NCBI GenBank assembly: GCA_937127205.1
Contig: CAKZLS010000525.1
Location: forward strand, 1-15,850
Direction: 5' to 3'
Origin: an uncultured Rhodospirillales bacterium
GTDB lineage: Bacteria > Pseudomonadota > Alphaproteobacteria > Rhodospirillales > Defluviicoccaceae
Length of the DNA stretch: 15,850 nt
A program made the position numbers and the translations under genes. How positions within the stretch are numbered: position 1 is the first letter of the stretch; the number at the start of each line of letters is the position of its first letter. Positions 7,263 through 14,156 of the stretch are shown here, in pieces. Below the pieces are notes generated by a model that worked only from the letters and a program-made list of their open reading frames with translations, searched no databases and was not told where the DNA came from.

Positions 7263-8222
7263 TCAAGCGCGGATACGCACAACACGCTGTCCGCCGTCGA
7301 TGAGGACGGCTTCCAGTCCTCCGCCCGCCGCGAGGATCGTTTCGGCGGCGTCCTTTGGCGCCACGGCGATGGCGGTGGACAGCGCGTCGGCCTGCACTGC
7401 GGTTTTGGCGATCACCGAGACGCTTGCCCAGCCGCGCGCGGAGCGGCCGGTTCGCGGGTCGAACAGGTGATTGTCGCCGCCTCCGGTGTCGAATGTCGTC
7501 GCGAGCGGACTGGAGGTGGCGACCGCCCGGTCGGACAGGCCGAGCACCGTTGCCAGTCCCTCGCGGTCGGGCCAGCCCACGCCGATACGCCAGGGCTCGT
7601 CTGCGGCCCGGTCGCCGAGCGCGGCGAATTCGCCGAGGTTGACCAGAACATGATCGAAACCGTGCCGGCGCAGCGTTTCCGCCACCCGGTCGGTGACATG
7701 GCCCTGGGCGATACCGTTCAGCGTTGCCGCCATGCCCGGTCGGTCGAACGCCAGCCGGTCGCGGCCGATGGAGAGCCGTTGCCAGCCGATCAGAGATCGC
7801 GCCTGCTCTAGCGCCGAACCCGTGGCGCCGCCCGCGAACACGTCCCAGAGCGGCTGGACGGTGACGTCGAAAGCGCCGTCGCTGATGACGGAAACATCGG
7901 CGGCATGGCTCAGAACGCGCACCAGGTCGGCAGGCGGGTGGTCAAGGCTGCCCACCGCGTTTAGCGTGGTGAGCGACGAGGCCGGCCGATACAGGCTGAA
8001 CACGCTTTCGACGCGGTCGATCTCTGCGATGCAATCCGTAATGGCGCGCCGGGCTCTTTTCTGGTCGGGGTCGCGGATAGTGAGCTCGGCGTCGGCGCCG
8101 AGCGCGGTGCCGCGCCAGCGGGTGAACGGAGTCTCGGCAAAGGCAAGGGGCGAACGCAGCGCCACCGCGCTGGCGGCCATCAGGCCGAGAACCCGGCGGC
8201 GCGTCAGGACCCGAGTGCTCAT
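7263..8222 (-). CDS. apbE: FAD:protein FMN transferase, ApbE/NosX-like
   Basis: A 319-residue periplasmic enzyme that attaches FMN from FAD to a Thr of target proteins; in nos clusters its relative NosX flavinylates NosR. The N terminus has a Tat-type signal (TRRRVLGL at 7-14, hydrophobic run, cleavage near AFA at 27-29). ApbE signatures are visible: GAFDVTVQPLWD, NGIAQGHVTDRV, HVLVNLGEFAALG, ATSSPLATTFDTG, NHLFDPRTG and ADALSTA. The usual LVNxGGE reads LVNLGEF here, a small deviation. The ATG at 8222 overlaps the stop of the NosR-like gene by 4 bases (ATGA), indicating translational coupling. It is the last gene of the six-gene block, and its obvious client is the FMN-binding domain of the gene immediately upstream. 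Confidence 0.92.
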   Translation of the reverse strand: MSTRVLTRRRVLGLMAASAVALRSPLAFAETPFTRWRGTALGADAELTIRDPDQKRARRAITDCIAEIDRVESVFSLYRPASSLTTLNAVGSLDHPPADLVRVLSHAADVSVISDGAFDVTVQPLWDVFAGGATGSALEQARSLIGWQRLSIGRDRLAFDRPGMAATLNGIAQGHVTDRVAETLRRHGFDHVLVNLGEFAALGDRAADEPWRIGVGWPDREGLATVLGLSDRAVATSSPLATTFDTGGGDNHLFDPRTGRSARGWASVSVIAKTAVQADALSTAIAVAPKDAAETILAAGGGLEAVLIDGGQRVVRIRA

Positions 8223-10324
8223 TGCGCCGCCGACGCCATTTGCCGCTCCCTTTTCTTCATTGCCAAACGCTCCGGTACGCAGAGACTGGGCGTTTCGATG
8301 ATGGTCACGCAATCGAGACACTGAAAACACTCATCGTAGTCGATCTGGCCGTCCTGCTTGATGGCGCCGTATTCGCATTTGGCCTTGCAGAACTGACAGG
8401 GCGAACCGCATTCGGAGCGCCGCGTGATCCAGTCCAGCCGGCGGAACTTTCCGAAAATCGCCAGCACCGCGCCCAGCGGGCAGACATAGCGGCAAAATCC
8501 TTTGAACAGGAAGGCACCGAGCACCAGCCAGAACACGGCATAGACCACGAACGCCGGGCCGCTGTTGAACATCAGCGTGATCGCGGTTTTGAAGGGTTCC
8601 AGTTCCACCAGGTATTCGGCGGCCACCGGGGACACGAACGAAGCGCCGATGATCAGCGCGAGAAGGAGATATTTGACCCGCTTCAATCGAACATCGTCCC
8701 ACGGGTGGACGCGGATTTTGGGCAGCCGAAGCTTGCGCCCGGCGGCGTAGGCGAATTCCTGTAGCGCGCCATAGGGGCAGAGCCAGCCGCAGAACAAGCC
8801 GCGCCCCCAGACCACCAGCGACACCAGGGTGACGGTCCAAAGGACCAGCAGGAACGGTTCGTAGAGCAGAAACACCAGGGACCGTCCTTCGACGAGGCTC
8901 GTGATAATGCCCACCGGGGTGACGATACTGAGTTGGCCCTGCGCCCAGAAGCCAACGAACACCACCATGAACGCCAGCATGCTCAGGCGGATCGCCCGGT
9001 AATGGCGATGGCGGGCGAGCCAGGTCATGCGGCCCGCCAGCAACCACAGAAGCACTGCCAGGAAGACGATAAGCACGGCGATGTCGACGGCGCGGTCCTG
9101 CAGCGCGGCGAGCCAGGGCGGCGTGTTCTTGACCTCCACCGGGATATCGAAGAACCGCTCGGGCGCCTTGTAGGCAACCTCGTAATCGCGGATTCCGGGT
9201 TCGGGTCGCAACATCCCGTGCTCGCGTAGCGATCGGATCACCAGCGTCCACGGGGACGCCGGATCGAAGCCGAGCCGCGTGTCGGCCCGCAGCACCATCG
9301 CCTGTTCGAAGTCCGGGACGCCGGCGACGAACCGCGTCTCGATGTCGGCGTCCCGGAGCGTCACCGGCAAGCCGTCTTGAGCGGCGTTGATCCGCTCGGG
9401 TTCGGAATTGCGGGTGAAGTCCTCACCCACCAGACGATGATAGCCGTTGGCAAGGACCAGGATGGGTTCCTCGTGACTGCCCATGGTTCGTTGCACGTCG
9501 TCGATGGTTTCCGGGGTCAGGACCGCGCGGGCCACGCTGGGCGGGCCGACATCCACCACCCACAGATCCAGGTACAAGCCGTCGGGGTCGGCCGCGACAG
9601 CGGGGTCGTCGTCTTCCCAGATGCTGCCCTCGAAGGCGGACTGAACATCCCGGTTGTAGAGACGGAGCGGCCGGGCGATGCCCTCGTCCACCAGCGCGGC
9701 CCAGTCGAGTTCCTCGTCATGATCGGGGAGCGGCCGGGCGGCAGCGCGCCGGGCAATGCCCTGCATGCGCTCGCGCGCGACGGCCAGCGCAGCGGCGAGA
9801 ATGGATTCATTGGCGATACGCACGCTGGCCGTCGCCTTGGTGATGCCATCCACGTACGCGTGGGTAGAGCCGGTGTCCCCGGCATCCCTGCGGCCGGTGG
9901 CGACGGTAATGGAGTCGCCGATGGACAGGCCGCGATACTGCTGGACGAAATCGTGGAACGGGCCGGGACCGAGGCCGGCCACGAAGATCGGCTCGTTCTG
10001 CTCGAGGATCGTGACGTCAAGGAACCGGCCGTCCCGATCGATGGTGACGAGCAGATTGATGGGCTCCCCGGCAAACCCGGGAATCGGCGCCAGGGGTTTG
10101 GTTTCAAACACGTAGCCCGCCAGTTCGCCACCCGACGTCTCGATGGTCCAGACGCCGTCGAGCCCGGCGGGTTCGCCAAGCTGGTAGGGCGGCATGACCA
10201 TGTCGCCAAGTTCGGCTTCATCCAGTTCGGTCGCGGCAAGCGGCGCCGCGCACAGCATGGCAACAGCGAGGACAATCGTACCCAGAATTTGAGTAACCCC
10301 CCGCCAGATGGCTTGCGCGTTCAG
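8219..10324 (-). CDS. NosR/NirI-like membrane flavoprotein with iron-sulfur clusters
   Basis: Numbered from the proposed CTG start, 701 residues. Order: signal peptide (about 1-31), periplasmic FMN-binding domain (about 85-190) with flavinylation motif D159-G-I-T-K-A-T165, a linker, about six membrane helices (from about 411 to 620), then a cytoplasmic ferredoxin-like tail. Two CxxxCP motifs (C512/C516, C611/C615) lie near the membrane, and the tail has C639, C643, C646, C650, C666, C669, C672 and C682. In NosR this architecture moves electrons across the membrane to support N2O reductase. The CTG at 10324 follows GGAGG by 7 bases and overlaps the upstream stop as CTGA; the first in-frame ATG (10258) would remove most of the signal peptide. 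With no nosZ here and an alcohol-oxidation operon upstream, a different periplasmic partner is likely (inference). Confidence 0.87.
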   Translation of the reverse strand: MNAQAIWRGVTQILGTIVLAVAMLCAAPLAATELDEAELGDMVMPPYQLGEPAGLDGVWTIETSGGELAGYVFETKPLAPIPGFAGEPINLLVTIDRDGRFLDVTILEQNEPIFVAGLGPGPFHDFVQQYRGLSIGDSITVATGRRDAGDTGSTHAYVDGITKATASVRIANESILAAALAVARERMQGIARRAAARPLPDHDEELDWAALVDEGIARPLRLYNRDVQSAFEGSIWEDDDPAVAADPDGLYLDLWVVDVGPPSVARAVLTPETIDDVQRTMGSHEEPILVLANGYHRLVGEDFTRNSEPERINAAQDGLPVTLRDADIETRFVAGVPDFEQAMVLRADTRLGFDPASPWTLVIRSLREHGMLRPEPGIRDYEVAYKAPERFFDIPVEVKNTPPWLAALQDRAVDIAVLIVFLAVLLWLLAGRMTWLARHRHYRAIRLSMLAFMVVFVGFWAQGQLSIVTPVGIITSLVEGRSLVFLLYEPFLLVLWTVTLVSLVVWGRGLFCGWLCPYGALQEFAYAAGRKLRLPKIRVHPWDDVRLKRVKYLLLALIIGASFVSPVAAEYLVELEPFKTAITLMFNSGPAFVVYAVFWLVLGAFLFKGFCRYVCPLGAVLAIFGKFRRLDWITRRSECGSPCQFCKAKCEYGAIKQDGQIDYDECFQCLDCVTIIETPSLCVPERLAMKKRERQMASAAQ

Positions 10325-10935
10325 TTCTGAGCCTCCAAGGTGGCGAGGAACGCGGGCGCGTCCGGATGACCGCCGGCGGCCGCTTTTTTCAGCCAGGCCG
10401 TCGCTTCCGTTCGTTGCTCCGGGCTGCTTTCGTTCAATCCCGCGCCATAGGCGGTGGCGAGCATCACCGCAAGATTGAACTGCGCCTCCTTGTCGCCTTG
10501 TTCGGCGGCTTCGCGAAACCAATCGGCGGCCGCGCGCGGGTCCCGTTCGACCCCGATGCCGTTCTCGTGGGCCATGCCCAATTCGAACTGGGCGCGAGAG
10601 TCGCCGAGCGCCGCGGCCTTTTCGAGCCATTGGATGGCCTCGGCGGGATCGGCCTCGACGCCTTGGCCCTGGGCGTAAAGGTTCGCGAGGTTGAGCATGG
10701 CCGACGTGTTGTCCCGGGCGGCCAGGTCGAGCCAGGCTTCCCGCGCTGTCTCGTAATCTCCGAGCTTGTAGGCGGCATAAGCGTTTAGCGACTCGACGGC
10801 CTGTACGCTCGTTTGGTCCCGCGCACCGAATTCATCCTGAGCGCGCGGAGCGGACACACACGCTATTGCCAATGCCCCGGCGACAAGGGCAAACGAAAAT
10901 TTGGAAAATCCTGATCCGAGCGTCAATTCAGGCAC
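10321..10935 (-). CDS. Exported Sel1-repeat protein
   Basis: A 204-residue protein with an N-terminal signal sequence (hydrophobic 12-29, APRAQ near 29-33; Cys26 is only a poor lipobox candidate) and three Sel1-like repeats at about 78-111, 114-147 and 150-190, such as LANLYAQGQGVEADPAEAI and AQFELGMAHENGIGV. Sel1 repeats are TPR-like helical pairs used for protein-protein contacts, so a periplasmic scaffold or assembly role is plausible. The start is a GTG at 10935 with only a weak ribosome binding site; no in-frame ATG fits. Its stop overlaps the CTG start of the NosR-like gene by 4 bases, and it lies 15 bases after the small cytochrome c. This tight packing suggests it works with the cytochrome and the NosR-like protein. 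No enzymatic motif is seen. Confidence 0.82.
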   Translation of the reverse strand: MPELTLGSGFSKFSFALVAGALAIACVSAPRAQDEFGARDQTSVQAVESLNAYAAYKLGDYETAREAWLDLAARDNTSAMLNLANLYAQGQGVEADPAEAIQWLEKAAALGDSRAQFELGMAHENGIGVERDPRAAADWFREAAEQGDKEAQFNLAVMLATAYGAGLNESSPEQRTEATAWLKKAAAGGHPDAPAFLATLEAQN

Positions 10936-10950
10936 ATTGCGGCGTCACCG

Positions 10951-11334
10951 CTATTGGGTGTTTTCCTTGAGAAATGCAATGAGATCCTGGCGGTCCTGTT
11001 CCTTGCCCATTTTGCGGAATCTCATATTGGTGCCTTTGATGAACGCTTTCGGCTTCTTGATGTATTCATCGAGCGTTTCCTCGGTCCACACCACGTCGGA
11101 TGCTTTCATGGCTTCGGAATAGCCGGTGTAGCTTTCCAGCGTCCCGGCCTCGCGGCCGAAAATGCCGTAGAGGTGCGGGCCGTCTTCCTGGGGACCGTTG
11201 GGATCGAGCGAATGGCAGCGTTCGCATTTCACATACAACTGTCTGCCGTTCTCCGCGTCACCCGCCGAGGCCGGGCTGGCGGCCATGAGGATGCCCACGG
11301 ACAGAAGGAAAAGAGGAGTGCGGATCTGTCTCAT
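10951..11334 (-). CDS. Small class I cytochrome c, periplasmic
   Basis: A 127-residue monoheme cytochrome c. Residues 1-24 are a Sec signal peptide ending SPASA. The heme site CERCH is at 37-41, with His41 as proximal ligand; Met104 in KGTNMRF is the likely distal ligand. The PHLYGIFGREAG segment and the overall layout resemble cytochrome c2/mitochondrial-type cytochromes. The ATG at 11334 is preferred since GGGAAG lies 7 bases before it; an ATG at 11349 has no site. It is 96 bases downstream of the PQQ dehydrogenase stop, across a strong hairpin, and just before the Sel1 gene. It probably carries electrons from the dehydrogenase (or its PedF-like partner) to an oxidase, or exchanges them with the NosR-like protein (inference). 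Confidence 0.9.
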   Translation of the reverse strand: MRQIRTPLFLLSVGILMAASPASAGDAENGRQLYVKCERCHSLDPNGPQEDGPHLYGIFGREAGTLESYTGYSEAMKASDVVWTEETLDEYIKKPKAFIKGTNMRFRKMGKEQDRQDLIAFLKENTQ

Positions 11335-11381
11335 TGTCGGTCTTCCCATTGGAGTTGACGATGTCGGTGCTGGGGGCCGTG

Positions 11382-11409
11382 ACGCGGGGTGGCATACGCC
11401 ACCCCGCGT
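11382..11409 (-). terminator. Perfect 12-bp hairpin between adh and cytochrome c genes
   Basis: ACGCGGGGTGGC (11382-11393) and GCCACCCCGCGT (11398-11409) pair perfectly around the loop ATAC. It starts about 21 bases past the dehydrogenase stop codon on the minus strand. There is no U-tract after the stem on that strand, so it is unlikely to be a full intrinsic terminator. It more likely blocks 3' decay or partly attenuates, giving high dehydrogenase mRNA and lower expression of the four downstream genes (inference). Confidence 0.55.
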
Positions 11410-11430
11410 GGCGACATAAGTGGGTGCCGG

Positions 11431-13191
11431 TTACGTCGACTTATGAAGCTTGAACACCCAGAAACTGCCGCCCTGGTTTAGATATTTTACGAACTTGGCG
11501 ACTTCACCGCCCCACAGCGGAACCGCGCCGCCCCATCCCGAGGTCACGCCGATGTACTGTTCGCCGTCCATTTCCCAGGTGATGGGGGAGGATACGATCC
11601 CCGAGCCGGTCTGGAAGCTCCAAACCTCCTCGCCGGTCTCGGCGTTAAAGGCTTTCAGGTGGCCTTCCGGCGTGCCGGTGAACACGAGATTGCCCTTTGT
11701 GGTCAGCACACCGCCCCACAGCGGAGAGACGTTGCGGTATTCCCACTTGATGTCGCCGGTCTTGGGATCGAACGCCTTAAGCGCGCCGATATAGTCGTCG
11801 AAGACGGGTTTGATGGTGAACGCCGAGCCGAGGTAGGCCGCGCCCTTTTTGTAGCTGACCGGCTCGTTCCACATATCCATGCCCCACTCGTTCGCGGGGA
11901 TATAGAACAACCCCGTGTCGGGATTGTAGGCCATGGGGTTCCAGTTCTTGCCGCCGAGGAAGTTGGGAACGACCCATACGGTGCTTCCCTTCTTGCCGTC
12001 GGCCGCCTGGCTAGGATCGCCCGGCCGGTTGTCCTCGATGAACTTGGGACTGCCGTCGGCGTTCACGCCATCGGCCCACGAAATCTTCTCGACGAACGGA
12101 TAGGCGTTGACCAGCTTTCCGTCGGCCTGGTCGAGAATATAAAAATATCCGTTTTTCTGCGCGGACGCGACCGCCTTGATGGTCTTGCCGTCCACTTCCA
12201 TGTCGAAGGGGATAACTTCGCTGATGCTGTCGTAATCCCAGGCGTCATTGGGCGTGTTCTGGAAGTACCAGACGATCTCGCCGGTGTCCGGATCGATGGC
12301 AAGCTGAGATGCGGTGTAGAGGTTGTCACCCTTACGCAGGTGAGAGTTCCACGGCGCCGGGTTGCCGGTGCCGGTGAAGATCAGGTTGGTGTCGGGATCG
12401 TAGGTGACCCCGTTCCACGGCGCGCCGCCGCCCCATTTCCACATGTCGCCTGGCCATGTCGCGTTAGTTTTTCCGGTCATGGTCGACGGTTCGCCATTCA
12501 GCGTCCCGGTGTGACCCTCGACGGTTGGCCGTTCCCAGATAACGTCTCCGGTCTTGGCGTCGAGCGCGCGGACGCGGCCGATGACGCCGAATTCACCGCC
12601 GGCGTTGGTGACGATGACCTTGCCGTTGACGATGATGGGCGCCGCGGTGATGGAATACCCTTCCTTGTAGTCGTCGACCTTCTTTCGCCAGACGACTTTC
12701 CCCGTCTTGCGATCGAGCGCGACCACCCGGGCGTCCAGAGTGCCGAAGTAGACCATGTCGCCATGCAGCGCGACGCCCCGGTTGATCACGTCGCAGCACG
12801 GCAGAATACCTTGGGGAAGGCGGGCGTCGTATTGCCACAACTCCATGCCGGTCTTGGCGTCGATTGCATACACGCGCGAATAGGAGCCGGTGACGTAAAT
12901 CACGCCATCGTAGACCATGGCCTGCGATTCCTGGCCGCGTTGTTTCTCGCCGCCAAAGGAAAAGGACCACACGGGGACCAGGTCCTTGGCGTTCTCGGCG
13001 TTGACTTGGTCGAGTGGACTGAACCGGTGGGCCCTCGGGCCGAGCCCGTAACTGACGACCTGGTTGGTGGTGGTCGCGTCGTTAAGGATGTCCTGTTCGG
13101 TTACCCCCTGCCCCTGTGACGGACTGGCGCCCATCAAGAGCGCCGTCGCCGAAACCCCGAAAATGAAACTTCTTAGTCCTAAACGCATCAT
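11431..13191 (-). CDS. PQQ-dependent alcohol dehydrogenase, ExaA/ExaF/PedH-like, lanthanide-type
   Basis: A 586-residue periplasmic quinoprotein that oxidises primary alcohols and aldehydes using PQQ plus a metal, passing electrons to cytochrome c. A signal peptide covers about 1-28. The eight-bladed propeller shows repeated tryptophan-docking motifs (AKTGxxxW, PDTGEIVW, PKTGDIKW, AETGEEVW). Key sites: vicinal Cys132-Cys133 (PCCDVINRG), Glu200 (GGEFGV), Asn277 (GTGNPAPWN) and catalytic Asp319. Two residues on is Asp321 (W-D-Y-D), the extra metal ligand found in lanthanide-dependent XoxF/ExaF/PedH; calcium enzymes have Ala or Ser. No C-terminal heme domain, so it is a type I enzyme. Overall sequence is closer to ethanol dehydrogenase ExaA than to methanol dehydrogenases. 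The ATG at 13191 follows GGGAGGG; ATG 13188 is an alternative. PQQ synthesis genes are not in the window. Confidence 0.93.
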   Translation of the reverse strand: MMRLGLRSFIFGVSATALLMGASPSQGQGVTEQDILNDATTTNQVVSYGLGPRAHRFSPLDQVNAENAKDLVPVWSFSFGGEKQRGQESQAMVYDGVIYVTGSYSRVYAIDAKTGMELWQYDARLPQGILPCCDVINRGVALHGDMVYFGTLDARVVALDRKTGKVVWRKKVDDYKEGYSITAAPIIVNGKVIVTNAGGEFGVIGRVRALDAKTGDVIWERPTVEGHTGTLNGEPSTMTGKTNATWPGDMWKWGGGAPWNGVTYDPDTNLIFTGTGNPAPWNSHLRKGDNLYTASQLAIDPDTGEIVWYFQNTPNDAWDYDSISEVIPFDMEVDGKTIKAVASAQKNGYFYILDQADGKLVNAYPFVEKISWADGVNADGSPKFIEDNRPGDPSQAADGKKGSTVWVVPNFLGGKNWNPMAYNPDTGLFYIPANEWGMDMWNEPVSYKKGAAYLGSAFTIKPVFDDYIGALKAFDPKTGDIKWEYRNVSPLWGGVLTTKGNLVFTGTPEGHLKAFNAETGEEVWSFQTGSGIVSSPITWEMDGEQYIGVTSGWGGAVPLWGGEVAKFVKYLNQGGSFWVFKLHKST

Positions 13192-13260
13192 CCTGCTTTC
13201 CCTCCCAATGCCTCGGCGTTGAATGCTCTGTGGCCTCTCAAGCGCCGATCTGATTCCGAG

Positions 13261-13683
13261 TTATTGCTTTGTTTCCAACCACGCCCGAATGGCCCACATG
13301 GCCTCCTGGCTGAGGATGCCGTCGAAGGCCGGCATCTTCTCAACACCGTTCTGCATGTAACCGTTCTTGGTCAAATCGATGTACCACTCATCGCCCTCTG
13401 CCCCAGGCTCGATGTCGCGAAGGTCGGGGGCCAAGCCGCCCGATTGGGCATCGATACCGTGGCAGCGCGCGCAATTCTGGCTGTACCCGACCCCACCGAT
13501 TTCGATGGCGCGCTCGTTGCCGCTGTAGGGATTTTCCAAGAGCCACTCGTCACCCAGTGGTTCCAGACCGGTGGTGTCGACGGCTTGGGGCTGGACGTCG
13601 CCATGCCCGAATACGGTGGTCGCCGCGAACATCGCCATGACTGCGACGCAGACACACGCGATTGACCGATAACCTGTTGCCAT
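13261..13683 (-). CDS. pedF: Cytochrome c-550, PedF-like
   Basis: A 140-residue monoheme cytochrome c. The signal peptide is about 1-26 (hydrophobic 8-25, cleavage before HGDVQPQAVDTTGLEPLG). The heme motif CARCH is at 71-75 and Met117 (EKMPAFDG) is the likely distal ligand. The N-terminal HGDVxPQAVDTTGLEPLG and the GDEWYI and SQEAMWAIR segments match what I recall of PedF, the electron acceptor of PQQ ethanol dehydrogenases in Pseudomonas. The ATG at 13683 is chosen because GGGAGG lies about 7 bases ahead; an in-frame start at 13749 lacks support. It is the first gene of the block, 69 bases before the dehydrogenase, and is its probable direct electron acceptor. Its promoter must lie in the divergent spacer shared with the bc1 operon. 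Confidence 0.88.
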   Translation of the reverse strand: MATGYRSIACVCVAVMAMFAATTVFGHGDVQPQAVDTTGLEPLGDEWLLENPYSGNERAIEIGGVGYSQNCARCHGIDAQSGGLAPDLRDIEPGAEGDEWYIDLTKNGYMQNGVEKMPAFDGILSQEAMWAIRAWLETKQ

Positions 13684-13983
13684 TAAAAGCCTCCCAGAAC
13701 GCGCACATGACGCCGGTTCCAATGTCCGGCCGGGGTATGCGCTTCTCACCGTTAGCCTAAGTGTCGCCGCTATGTTCGCTGATGGCAGTTTCGGACGATC
13801 ACCATCAGCCCATGTTCAGCAACCCATCTAAGCCATCTTCATTTTGCCCAACACTACTCAGACGCTGGCGTCTTCCGCAATTGATAGAAAGTCGCACGAA
13901 CAAAACAGAAACATCATAGTAGCCGCGCTTTGTTACTTTGAATTGGGCGGGCACGATCATTCCATCATTGCGTATGCATTATT

Positions 13984-14005
13984 TTTGTTCCTTATTTGTT
14001 CCTTA
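13984..14005. repeat. 11-base perfect tandem direct repeat, candidate regulator site
   Basis: TTTGTTCCTTA occurs twice without a gap (13984-13994 and 13995-14005). The 11-base period is close to one helical turn, so two regulator subunits would bind the same face of the DNA, as with OmpR/PhoB-type response regulators. It lies in the spacer between pedF and the Rieske gene and could control either direction. The regulator is unknown. Confidence 0.45.
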
Positions 14006-14018
14006 GACTTTCTGTCAA

Positions 14019-14033
14019 TTGCATGGCTTGCAA
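14019..14033. promoter_or_regulatory. TTGCA-N5-TGCAA dyad, candidate operator
   Basis: A perfect 5-base inverted repeat with a 5-base centre, 13 bases after the tandem repeat and about 125 bases before the Rieske start. It overlaps the weak -35 candidate TTGCAT, so a bound protein could repress or activate the bc1 promoter (inference). Confidence 0.35.
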
Positions 14034-14156
14034 CACGGGCGGTATCGTTGAACAAAATCAACAACGCTCCGCTTCCGCGTGTGAATTTAGGTTCAACGGG
14101 GAGTGGCGTGGCGCCAAAGTGCAAGAGAGGCACAGTGCAAAAGAGGGAGGAGCCTG

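Larger units (their letters stand above)
13684..14156. other. Divergent spacer between the alcohol-oxidation block and bc1 operon
   Basis: 473 bases with no supported gene. A 109-codon frame (13844-14173, TTG start) has no ribosome binding site and runs into the Rieske gene, so it is set aside. The part from about 13890 to 14060 is markedly AT-richer than the neighbours, as expected for divergent promoters. It holds GACGC-TG-GCGTC (13861-13872), the tandem repeat at 13984-14005 and the dyad at 14019-14033. Ahead of the Rieske gene, TTGCAT (14019-14024) with TATCGT (14043-14048) at 18 bases is a weak -35/-10 candidate. I found no convincing sigma54 site. Confidence 0.5.

Noticed and set aside
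9377..10330. 317-codon plus-strand frame antisense to the NosR-like gene
   Set aside because: Shadow frame; the minus strand has clear FMN and signal-peptide features.
10325..10630. 102-codon N-terminal extension of the NosR-like frame
   Set aside because: It lies inside the Sel1 gene in another frame, is Arg/Gly-rich nonsense, and precedes a normal signal peptide.
11659..13119. 486-codon plus-strand frame antisense to the PQQ dehydrogenase
   Set aside because: Opposite-strand shadow of a clearly identified gene in GC-rich DNA; no recognisable domain and no independent start signal.
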